64,000 nucleotides of DNA, taken from positions 59,887,501 through 59,951,500 of the forward strand of contig NC_092589.1 of the NCBI RefSeq assembly GCF_047663525.1, written 5' to 3'. Positions 13,001-24,244 of this stretch are shown piece by piece. The position numbers were made by a program, and so were the translations under genes. The stretch is from Anas platyrhynchos (lineage: Eukaryota > Chordata > Aves > Anseriformes > Anatidae). The notes beneath the pieces are model-generated. The model had not been told where the DNA came from and did no database searches. It saw only the letters and a program-made list of their open reading frames with translations. Every line of letters begins with the position of its first letter. Position 1 is the stretch's first letter.

Positions 13001-14964
13001 ATCCTATAAATTTGCACAGCGGCTTTCAAAAAGTTGTTTCAAGAGCAACTGAGGATGGATTGGTCAGAGTTAGCTCTTCAGTAGCACAGGGAAGAAGTTA
13101 CTGTGAATCAGGGGACACACAATGACTTTTCCCATGGTCATCCTGTTTGTGTGCCTGACACTATATAAAAGATTCTCCTTGTTTGCACCCCCTTCTTAGC
13201 ATTTACACAGGATTTTATTCTAGGGCATTCGAAGCAATATTTTAATTTCTTTTTGCACTGTCTCAGGCATAATTGCTGGCCTTTGAATGGATTAAGACAT
13301 GTTCAGAGATGCAAAGCTTTCTCTTTTGAATTCTTTGGGTTCATTATAATGTGGCCAGAATTATTATCCTGCATGGTAGGATTATCTGATAGTCCTGACC
13401 TGACCCCATAAGGGTCCTAACATCATAACAGTAGTGATCCCCCAGACAGTTGATACTCTATCTCAATATTTTAGGGCTTCTACGAAGCCTGTGGGATTCA
13501 TAGCTCTAAATTTCATAGATCCCATGGGATTCCTCCTCTCTTCATCTTCCCTCAGTTCAGTCAGTCAGAAACTGAGATGAAACCAACTTCTTTGTGGTTG
13601 CAAGGATTCTGCCTAGCACGAGTGCAGTTCATGGGAGCTCAAGATCCATTAACACAGAGTGAGAGTCTTTATATTTACAATATGGTGAATGAAACTGCGG
13701 TGTTTTTCCTTGTATTTTCACAAGTCCATATGCTGTGCTTTACTATATGACTGTATCTTTAACTGTTATACAGGTAATCAGTTTTTCTACACTATCTGCA
13801 CGACACACATCATGCTGATGTGTAGTCAACCAGGGATAATATTTATGACATTAGTTAATGTGCATTACTCACTTTTCAGAGGTAAATAATTTGGTCATCA
13901 ATTTTCAAGAAAGCATACGAGGCAAAAAAAAAAACATATGCACATATATCAAGCTTTTTCTGCATTTAAGTTTTAAATAGGTCAGCTAAAGGATACTTAG
14001 CACTGCTTTAAAATGCTTTAACTTCTAAAAGGGGAACTTACGTGTGAGATTGGGAGTGGGTAGATTTTTAGAAGTGTAAAGAATTAGTTCACAACTTAGA
14101 GGGCAAGTTTTCTCTTGCTGCTTGTAAAATGGCCAAATTATAAACCTCTAACCAAAAGTGAGTTCCTAAAGAAAAGCTGCTCAGCCTTAATGATAGTGGT
14201 GCTTCTGGGTCCCATTATGATACAGCACATGGTCATCGTAAGGCTTTGTCTAGCAACGTGCACTTCCACATTTTTTCAGCTCTTTCCATTGTATATATGT
14301 GTAATCATTTATAAAATCTCAGTTCTCAGCAGCTTCCACTCTGAAATATTTATGAGATCATGAGATCAGTTTGATCTCTGCATGCTCCCCAGTACTTGTT
14401 TGTATTCATGTTAAAAGATCACCACCAGAAATACGATACACCTGACAGTTTCAGAGAAACGTGGCATGAAAAAGAAGTGTCTCGTGTCATTTAATGATGG
14501 TGATCTGCAAAGAAATTGTAATAGCTGTTGCCAATAGCAATGTCTGTTCCTGTATAAACCCTTGTAGTCTTTCATTTGCAGGAGCAGATTTGCTTTTTCC
14601 TCAGATTATTATTTAAAAAACAAAAGACAATGCCCCCCAAAAGAAACAAACATATGAAAAACAACTTACAGGGCCAAATTCAAGCAAGGATTCTGTTCGC
14701 TTGTGGAATTACAGCTGCTCTAACAAGACCTGAAGTCAAATTCCTCTTGAAACTTGCAGTACTGTGTAATGCATGTGTGTGTCTAAAGCCTTACTGTGAC
14801 AGTATGCTGTATCGTTTCCTTCAGTGTAAACTTTCACTGTAGGACCAAGCTAACATCATTTATTAATGCCTTTTTTCATTTCTACAACAAAACTAGTGGA
14901 AGAAAGTGCATGATGTCAGCGTGCTTGGAAGTAATGTTGCTTTGCTTGTTCTACCATGTATTAG
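10085..14964 (+). other. NHSL1: NHSL1 intron (4.9 kb)
   Basis: This intron runs from GTAGGC to ...TATTAG. I recognise no repeats, exons or RNA genes in it. A stretch at about 12.0-12.55 kb is less AT-rich than its surroundings and could be conserved non-coding DNA, but nothing here proves that. Confidence 0.8.
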
Positions 14965-15096
14965 GGGAGAATTTCGACCGCCAAGCCAGCATTCGGCGGT
15001 CTCTAATTTACACAGACACGGTGGTAAGACGGCCGAAGAAAGTCAAAAGGAGAAAGACTATAACAGGAATCCCTGACAACATACAAAAGGAGCTAG
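14965..15096 (+). CDS. NHSL1: NHSL1 coding exon
   Basis: This 132-bp exon is phase 1 at both ends, with acceptor ATGTATTAG|GG and donor GAGCTAG|GTATGG. Two bases complete a Gly codon, and the exon then reads ENFDRQASIRRSLIYTDTVV, RRPKKVKRRKTITGIP and DNIQKEL. This highly conserved NHS-family block includes a strongly basic RRPKKVKRRK stretch that could serve as a nuclear-localisation or phosphoinositide-binding patch (inference). The exon joins in frame to the giant exon through KEL-A-VGTGQ, as in the human protein from recall. Confidence 0.96.
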
Positions 15097-17697
15097 GTAT
15101 GGCTCATCAGAACTGTATTCCATCCACTGTTCATTGTCACTGCTTATCATTACTCGACTAATAACATTACCAGTGCTCATGAAACCAAACCAATACAGTC
15201 TGATAGCCGATTACAGTTCCAAATACGTGTGCCTCCTTGCCACCTTGTGCATCTGGAAATTAGGGCCTTTTATCTGTTGACTTTCACCTGCTGAAGGGAA
15301 CGTGGTATTTTGAAAATGGTTTATTGGTACAATGGAAATCTGCAGGGATGTAAGGTTTGTGGTCCTTAATGCCTTTCTGGAGATTTGGCCTGCTCCCCCA
15401 GGATGTTCACTGAAGCACACCTGAAGTGGGCAGGCATTTCAGCTCACAGAGAATTATCCAATGGAGTAAACCAATTCACTGATGCCTTCCTGAATCTGCT
15501 GAGAGTTACATCAACAAAGAAAAAGCTGCAAATTTTCCAGTTTATCTTAGATCTAATTGGCAGCCTCTCAAGTATCAACATTATTTGATTTGAAGTAATT
15601 TACATGTCATCATTAGTTATTGCATATATACCAAAGGAAAAGTGCTCAGTCAGTCACATTTACACTACCTCAACCTGTCAGCTTTTCACAGTTAGTAGCA
15701 TAGATGGTATTCAAAGTTGATGGAACAGTCTGAATTTTGGCAACCTTTCAGACACTTTTGCAGAACTCTGATGGTAGCACTCACTTATTTTTTAAAAAGA
15801 TGTTTTCATTTTTCACAAATGATGACTTTACAGTTAAAATGATGCCCTTCTGCCTCCCTTCTCTCCTTTTTTTTTTTTCAGTAGAGAAAGAATGTCTTAA
15901 AATAATTTTGCAGAATATAATTTCATTTTTTTTTACATGTGGAATCAACTCATTTATTGACTCGTTCGATAAGTTTTACTACCTTGTGTTTTGTATCTCT
16001 TTCTTTTTAATTATATTTACACTTCTTGCTTCTTTGTCTCGATTTTTCAGAAACAAAAACAAAAATATGTAACTTCTCTGGATGGGTTTGAATAAGCTAG
16101 AGAGCTAGGCATAGAGAAAGACTGGAAATAAGCAAGTACATGAAGAGCAGTTCATGACTGGAACTAGAACTATGCTCTTTCGGCATCTGTCATGGAACAG
16201 TGCCCTGCCATAGGTATCCTCTATCTCTAGAAAGAAAATTCACTTGTCTAAACTCTGCATTGAGTCTTCATGTGGCAACTTTAAATTTTACTACCTTTGG
16301 ATCTCACATAATGATTTTATGTCTAACTGCTGCTCTGAGCTATGAGGTGTCTTTGTCCATCTCTTCTTATGGGATGGATGCTGTTTGTTCCCTGCCATGG
16401 GGAACTCCTCCTCACAATGTGTTTTCCCTTCCTCCTGTCCACAATGGACCTTGGTATCTGGCAAGAAACGCTTTCCAGGTCTAGAGTCCTCCTGGAGGTT
16501 AGAACTTGAATTTATTTCTTGGGATGACAACAATTTATCAGCCTTGCAATCAGCTATAAGCAAGCTCAAAAGTTAACTTAGATATGTTGTAATCAAACAA
16601 AGCTACATGAAACATGATATTTGGTTATTCTTAATAAAAGTTTTCCTTTCTCCCATTTTAGGTCTGCTATTTGAAGTAACCCCTCAAATTTTTTACAGCT
16701 GGTTGAGGAATAGCAGAGGCAACCCTGGTCCTATCCTGTCTGTTAAGGTGTTCAGGATGGATACATTTTATATTCCCTTCTTCCATTTTAAATTCAGTCC
16801 TTTTGTTCTTTGTCTAGAGCTGAGGTGAAATGAATTTGCTTAAAAATCCTTCTGCCTCTTAAATGCAAAATTGACAATGGATATTGCTTAAACTGTTCAT
16901 TTTCAGGATTCTTGCAGTGTTCTTGAGTGTGGAATTCTGAAAATTACATACATAACCAAGGTCAGAGTTTTCACTTTTCTGTAGAGATTTTCTTGACACA
17001 GGTAGGACCTACCTTGAGGGCAGAGAGCAGAGCGAAGCAGAGCCCTTTGTTCCAAACGACCTTTTATTACTTTTAGGGCTTCCTGACTCTCTTTTCAGGC
17101 AGGTGACTTTGAAATGACTGGCAGCTGTACCTGTGTGGACGTGAGGAGAATGCTTCCTGCTGACAGCATCTCTAAAGCTTGGAGGTTACATTTGTGACCA
17201 ATTCAGACGGATGTTTAATGCTTGAAAACATCGGTGGCAGTTTACCTGGTGGAATAAACCAAGAATGCAGTTGACATCTACATTCAAAAGAAATCTTCAA
17301 TGAATATCTTAAAGAGTTTGTGACTTTTGCCAGTCTGTTTGCTAAGGGCAGTAGGTTCTGCAGTCTTGATTTTGTTCTTTCATCTCATGCTGAGCACATT
17401 TCATGTTGCACTGCTTGAAGGTTTTCCTTGGCTCCTATTTTCAGTGGCGGAAATGCTGGGGCTGACAGTATCTCACTGCAGGAGCTCTCTCTGGCTGGTT
17501 CCCTGGCCTACAACCGGCAGGCACGCGGTGCTTCAGCCATCTGCCCTGCAGTGGAAGTTGTCCTGAGTAGCTTCATGTTGCTTCTGTGTTGCTTGATCCA
17601 GACAGCCAAACGTATGCCAGGGAAGCTCTCTGATGGCAGTTTGCATCCTGTTAGCGTATTGCTTTCCATCACTAGAAACAAAGCGTGTTTGAAGGGT

Positions 17698-17794
17698 GTC
17701 TTCATCTTATAGATGGAAAAACTAGATGTGCTGCAGTGAAGTGACTTTGCTGGAGTCACCCTCCAGGCTGCTGGCAAGGCTGGGAATAAATTAC
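17698..17794 (+). mobile_element. fossil MIR/CORE-SINE-like element
   Basis: The run ATCTTATAGATGGAAAAACT, then GAAGTGACTTTGCTGGAGTC, then CTGGCAAGGCTGGGAATA follows the MIR consensus order. That order is 'cattttacagatgaggaaactgag', 'aagtgacttgcccaaggtca', 'gctggtggcagagctgggat'. It is heavily diverged, consistent with an insertion from early amniote evolution. The call is by recalled consensus only. Confidence 0.6.
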
Positions 17795-20700
17795 ATCTCC
17801 CTTGCCCTTGTTCAGTGCTCTTTCTGCCTTTTCTCCCCTGTCACTCCCCAGATACTTCTGTAGCCATCCATTCCCTATTTCTCTTACACCGTCCCAAAAC
17901 AAACATCGAGTTGTTTTAAAACATTCCACAGTTCATTTGATCGGAACAAGGATCCGGACTAAACTCCAAATCAAGCAATTGCATTGTGCCTATTGACATT
18001 CTTCCTGTGGTTTCAGCTGAATAAATCTCTTTGTTTCTCCCCTAAAGCATTGCTGCGAATGGCTACAATATTTACACAAAGATTCAAATCCCTCGGTACA
18101 CCAAAGTTGCTGTGCACGGGCTAAATAACCAACACGTACAGCAGATTCTTGTTACCTCTTGTTTATTCTTCAGAAGGAAGCAGAAACTTGAGAGAACCTC
18201 AAAGCTTCAACCAAGCCTGAACTATTTTCCTTTCTTGCTCGAGAGCCTGGAGAAGCTTGTGCCAGGCCAAGCTGCTGGGGTTCTCCCCCAGCTGCTTTGG
18301 CTCCTTTGGAACAAAAAAGGCCAAACAGAAGAGAAATCGTATGCTGATTGCTGGCATGAGCTCAGCGGCCATGGTACCCTCGCAGAATTTAGCCAAACAT
18401 ACTGAAAGGAATCATTAATGGTACCCACGAGGCACGTGCTGAAAGTATCTTTAAGCATTCCTACTTTGGAGAATTGTGTCCCAGCCGTGTTTTCACAGGT
18501 GTGTTCCAGCGATGAACCATGCTCTGCAGAGCCTGCAAACACCCGGATGGAAACCCTGCGTAAATGCAGTGCGGTGTGACGGCCGTGGTGCTGAGGCAGA
18601 CTGAGCCTGTTAGATGCCTGCTAGTTTGGAGATGCTGGTTACTCTCTCAACAGTTGCTGTCTGACAGCAGGGGCATCTCAGTACTATTTAGCAGAGCAAC
18701 AGCAAAATAAGAAAAGGCGAACTATTCTTTCTCTGCCAAACATGGGACTCAAAAAAGCAGTTTTGCATAGCTCTGAATTATCTTTGTTGCTATATAGAAA
18801 GCATTTATATCCAACGTTCAATAGAACATACGTTCAATTTAATTATACATATGTCAGTGGAGTCGATGTTGGATCAAAACTTCAAAAAGGGCAAGAAGCT
18901 TTCATTTACTTCACACTTTCGTGCTATCTCAGTTTCTCTGTTCTGTGTTGCTATTATCCATCACCTCTACCTTTCTTCTTCAGATAGTACATTTTATCCA
19001 AACCGGTGTTCTCCCCTTAGGCAAGAAGGTGATTCTCTTCTCCTTGGCATGGATGAGCAGCCCTCTGGGAGAACCTGTTGCAGGCCTTGCTCATTTCTCA
19101 GCTTCTGGTAATCTTCAGCTTCCCTCACAGGTTTTCAGCTCTCCAGACTGAAATAAAGGCAACAAAATGCCTTTGTGTTTTTGTGGTACCTTCTCTGTGT
19201 CAGTGTTCTAGGATCTGTCTCGGACTATCTTTTTGTGCAGCTACAACTTACCTGGTTGCACATGTTACTCCAGAAGTCTGTGCCAGTGCAGTCCTGCAGT
19301 CCCAGGTACTGCTGAACAGTTTCTGCTGTCCTGGAGTTGCAGCACGAGCAGGTCCCAGACCAAGGTACCTGTTCTGCCACAGACGGTGCAGTTCATCTTC
19401 CAAGTAAGCGTGTCTCACCAAAGCAGCAGGGAGGAAACCATCTTCCAGTTTTCTGCCTTTTGATTTCTTCTTCTGCCAGCCATCTTGCTTTTCTTTATTC
19501 TAATGGAAAGTTTCTGTCCTCTTGGTTTCCCAAAGAAGGTCTGACAAGTTCATGCTTTGCATGTACTTTCCTTGAATGATTTCATCACCATTTTTGATCT
19601 TTTTTGTTCAGGTGCAACTCAGGGCCTTTATGGCTGTGTGATTTTTTCCCCATCTACCGGTTGTTTGTTTGTTTTTTTCAAGCAAAAGGATGAATCAGGA
19701 GGGGCAAACGGATGAAAAGAAGGGTTAGAACAACCTCATAATGCTTTCTTCAGCTTGTTTCCCTGCCTCCCATCTTCAGTAGCCCATGAGGTTGTCATCC
19801 ACGGGGCTTTCTGTCAGTCATCAGGGTGGGTATGACTGACACCTGAACACTCAGTCCCCTGCCTGCTTTTTTGTGGCACAGCTCAGGACCCCTTTTGGTA
19901 CTCCTTTGAAATGGTTTAGAGGAAACCATTCCACCTCAAACAAATGTGAGCATTTGTGTCCTTTTGATCCTTGGAAACTCACCTGTTCTCCTAGAGATTC
20001 TTCTTAACCGATGTTCTTTTCCAGTCAGTCAAACTATGGGTCCCGCAGGTAAAAGTCCCAGGTACCAGGGGCCCTCCAGGAATACACACAAGGACCCAGC
20101 TATTCAAGGCAAGGAATTCTGCATCCTGGTTCAAGCTGTAGCTTTAAACAGTCTTTGGAGAGAAACTCTCAAGAGTTATTTTGCCTTTTAACTAATACTA
20201 GTTTTTTTTAGCTGTAGCAAGAACTGAGTAAGTTTCAGTTCCCTATATTTTCATCAGAATTCTCCCTCTCAGGGTGGCAGGGATATATGCAAGGATTCAG
20301 GATATTTTTTATCTGGCAGTGTGGAAATGTGTCACAGGATTCTCTGCAGTGTTTTTCTCCCCTTTGAGAGATTACAGATGCTTGGAGCACAGTGAAAATT
20401 CCTGAAATTACCCCGAGCCTGATATACTTGTCTGTTTCTTGTTGAGCATCTTTAAAAAATCATTGGTATGCAGGCACTAGGGTAAAATCGATGAAGGATC
20501 TCTGTTTTCTTGGTGTTCGTGTTTTTTTTTTTTGTAACATTGTGGAAGTTGTGGTGCCTGAATAGTGACTTGGCCAGGTCACCAGGTTTGGAGGAGGATT
20601 GCTAGGTGGGGCATGAGAAGAAAGAAGATGAAAGGAGCAAATCCTAGGAATGTGCCTATGGCAGAAGAGACAAGTGCTTAGAGTAGAAATGATGAGTCAG

Positions 20701-21460
20701 AAGTAGTCTGGGAAGAGAGCTTGCTTCTGTACACCAGTTGAAACAAGCATGTTCTCTGTGATACCAACACACACTTTGTCCTCTCAAATCCTCAGTTTTC
20801 CATCCTCCTTTCAATGCACAGAGGACCCTTCTGCTGGTGCTACCAGCTCAGCCAGAGTCGTGGGGAGACAGTGAGTTTTCCAGTAGCTGCTACCCAGCCC
20901 TGGGGATTACATGCAGACTTTTCTTTTTCCCATCAAATTAGCACAGTCTTAGTCTCTGTCATATCCAGTAACCACCAGAGTCAGGCATATACAGGTTACA
21001 CCAGTTTTCCCCATCTTGAATTAACTGCTTGGAGCTCAGGTATGCATTTGAGGCTCTTCTCTGTGTTCTCATGCAACAGGTGTTAAATATATTGCCTACT
21101 TCGCTTCTTCCACATAAGGGGTGTTCTTTATTTGCTGCTGGGGTCTACACTGAACATATGCATTAAGGAAGAGCATTTGCCCTTTTTTTGAAACAAACAA
21201 ACAACAAAAAAAAAAACAAACCACACTTATTTTAGTTACTCTAGAAGCAAGTGAAGGCTTTTCAGTACATCTGGAAAATGCAAATAAAATAATCCTTACT
21301 GCTGTACTTTGTACCAAAATCTTAAAACCCTCAACATTTTAAAAGAGTGCACAGTTCCTCAGTGGTCCTTTGTTTACTTGTTTGGTTTTGAACCAGTTTC
21401 CCTGCAGATTTCTGTCGTCCTCCTAGAGGAAACAGAGGAAGAAGTGCAACTTTAGATGTA

Positions 21461-21570
21461 GAGCTTAGGGATATGGTTTAGTGGGGACTGTTAGCATTAG
21501 GTCAGAGGTTGGACTCGATGATCTTGAGGTCTCTTCCAACCTAGAAATTCTGTGATTCTGTGATTCTGTG
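21461..21570 (+). mobile_element. CR1 LINE 3'-end fragment (5'-truncated)
   Basis: The segment carries GGTTGGACTCGATGATCTTG and GGTCTCTTCCAACCTAGAAA and ends in three copies of the 8-bp tail ATTCTGTG (21547-21570). This is the diagnostic 3' end of avian CR1 non-LTR retrotransposons. No coding part remains. Its presence is one of the main reasons for assigning the window to a bird. Confidence 0.9.
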
Positions 21571-23010
21571 AACTGTATTGTCCAAGGACAAGTAAATCCT
21601 TACAGCTTTGCATGAGGTTCTGCATACATGTAAAGCTGAAAACAAAGCTGAAATGGTTCAGAATATGCTGCATTTCTACAAAAAATAGTTCAGACCTTGA
21701 AGTTAATAGCATGAACCATGGAAAGCCCCTTCCCTGAACATATCCCTATTCATACATCTGTTCTAGTCATGAGCACAGTGTAGGGGCTGATGCCCAGCAG
21801 CATCCCACGGTCACTCGCATTGCCCCCTTGTTAGTGAGCTGCTCCAGCACAGCTTTGACATGGGCCAGCCAGCAGGCTCCTGGATTTGCCTGGCCTTGGG
21901 CATGAGGGGATGGTGCAGGAGCTGCTCCAGCAGGCACTCGGGTACGGTCATCCGTATGGGTAAAGGGCCTAGCTTGGATTGACATGAGAAGGGTCCCTGC
22001 CCTCTTCTTCAGTAGCACCAAGGTTTCAGATATAGCACCACTGTTTTAATTTTGTATTTCACACATTTTAAAGCATCATTTGCATTTGCAATCATCAGTG
22101 TGTCCCAATGCCACATTCTAAAACTCCTAATTTTGACAAGAGGAACGAGGAGGTTAGCAAGTCCAGTCTTGTGCTGCTTTGCCGTTTGCCTTCCCTAGCA
22201 GGAGCTTTTTAAAGAAGCATAAACTGTCCATGTGTGTTTAGCTGCTTGTGAAGTGGACTGCATTTAGCTTCCTGTGCGAACACAAACAGATTACATGCTG
22301 AAGTGAGGTTCTCTCAGCCTCAGGTCAGTATGTTACAGTACTAGATGCTGTAGTGCTTACAGCTTCGTTCTGCACCAGCCCCCTGGTCGTGCATATGTGT
22401 ATGTTTCACCGTGGTAGGAAGAGGAAAAGTACCCCACCTCTTTGCTTATTTATGGAACTTAGTACACAAATTTTTATTGCCGGATATTTTTAATTGGCTA
22501 ACAGTTGTTATCAGGCGTGTCACAGCTCCAGAAACATGCATAATGCCTAATTAGGTGGTTTCCTCTCTCTTAACCAGAGGGGGACACTGATTCTCTAAAG
22601 AAAAAAAAAAAAAAAAGGAAAATGTGGCAAGCAAAGCTGTGTATTCTTACTGTACTGTTGTTAATAACTGTATACAGGATATGCAAATAGCTATTTTGAT
22701 TGGCTGCAGTAGTCCATCTGTTCTGACAGCATCTCATATTAGATTATCCAAGATGTTTGCCAGCATCTGAGAATCTAGCTTTGCTCTAAATCTGTACCAG
22801 AAGCAGAAAGAGGCTACATTTTCATGAGAGCAAGAGAAATCTACACAAAGCAAACTGAATAGGCTTCAAGCTGCTAAAAGACTTCTTATGTGCCTGGGAA
22901 AAAGAAGTAAACAATCTTCTTGTGTGTGCTGCTTTCACTCTAGTCTTTTCAGAGCCCTCTTTTCCTTATCCTAAATGCCTCTTGTGCCTGCCAAGAGTAA
23001 GGATAATTAA

Positions 23011-23041
23011 ATGTCCTTTAAGTGGCGTTTAAAGCTGCAGG
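23011..23041 (+). CDS. NHSL1: speculative alternative first coding exon of NHSL1
   Basis: ATG at 23011 opens MSFKWRLKLQ and meets a good donor CAGG|GTAAGA at 23041/23042. The donor is in phase 1, the phase needed to join the giant exon at 24245 (…LQ-A-VGTGQ). A stop codon immediately precedes the ATG in frame, so it could only be a first exon. The start context is weak (T at -3). NHS-family genes are known to use several first exons, but I have no specific evidence for this one. Confidence 0.2.
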
Positions 23042-24244
23042 GTAAGAATACCTATCTTCCTGATCCGGTTCCATACAGTCAATGTGAAGAGTGCGGTCCT
23101 ATCGAGCCGTGCTACCTCATCTCTCCTGAGAGCAGCTTTAAGGTGGAGATTTGCAATAACCAATTTCCCCTTGCAGCGACACGTGCAGCATTCTTACACG
23201 CATCTCCAGCAGCATGGCTGCCTCCTGTGTCTGCTATTTATAAAGTGGTGCGACTGAATCGAGAAGCAAGAGCCTTACACAGACTAATTTTAAGGCTGTA
23301 CGCTGATTCTTGGTTTTAAGGCAGCTACCAATAAGAATGTAAATGTAAAAGGACCTTAGGGTCCTTCCTGCTGACCCAGGGATGCTGTATTTTGAATTAA
23401 AACAGCTTTTCCTTTGTCCTCAAAGTCTGCTTATGCTGATATATCATTATTATTTCATTTTTTAAAGCACGGTTATTTTTGGTTTTCTGGTGGTGCTGAG
23501 GATGAGATAATCATTAGTACTAGCTGTTTCTTTTCCCCATTTCCTGGAGTTATTCCTCAGTGATAAATAGGAAGCAGTTGCATGGAGAAATGTTATTTAA
23601 CGTTTTTCTTTGTAGTGTTGGATCCTATCTCTGTATAAATGTTGTTATAGCATACGTGTTATTTACAGTAAAACAATGCGTGGTTCAGCGTGTTAGCCTC
23701 CCTTCAGAAGAATGGCAAGACTTGGACAGCTATCCATGCCTACTGAACATTTTTTCTGAAGTATAATGCTTTTAAAAAGCAGACGTGATTATTCACATTA
23801 GTCTCCAGATTTCCTTCCCCTTTTCTTTATTGCACGAGGCATTAGCGTGGAAACACACTTCACATTTCTCAGGCTTTTGTCTGTTCCCGCTGCTTTGCCT
23901 CCTGGAAGTCAAACAGTGCTACTTGGTTTCTGACATAACTGATTACTATGGAAATTATTACCATGTCATAAAAAGAGGATTTCACGTGTCGAATGTGCGG
24001 CAGGAACACAGACGGTTCTGTAAGCAGAAGGTTCCTAGTAATGAGGAAAAAGGGAAGAGAAATGCAGAAAATAAGCAATGCCTGTGCAAAATCCATTGTT
24101 ACAGATTCCTTTTCAGGAGGCATAACCTTCAAGAGATTGGGGATCAAGCAGATTGCTGATTTTTTGTTGTTGTTGCTTTTAAATGAGTAAGAAGATAAAT
24201 GTGAATTTGCGCTTCAAGGAATAATTATTTTATTTTGACTCCAG

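Larger units (their letters stand above)
15097..24244 (+). other. NHSL1: NHSL1 intron (9.1 kb)
   Basis: This intron contains a fossil MIR-type SINE (17698-17794), a CR1 3' end (21461-21570), a poly-A run near 22598-22617 and a possible alternative first exon (23011-23041). A second short MIR-like phrase (GTGACTTGGCCAGGTCACC, near 20564) is too short to call. Nothing else is identifiable. Confidence 0.8.

Noticed and set aside
15737..16072. Pyrimidine tract and CAG near 15881 followed by an open frame
   Set aside because: The frame translates to low-complexity Phe/Ile-rich sequence with no donor that keeps the frame. It is most likely AT-rich chance.
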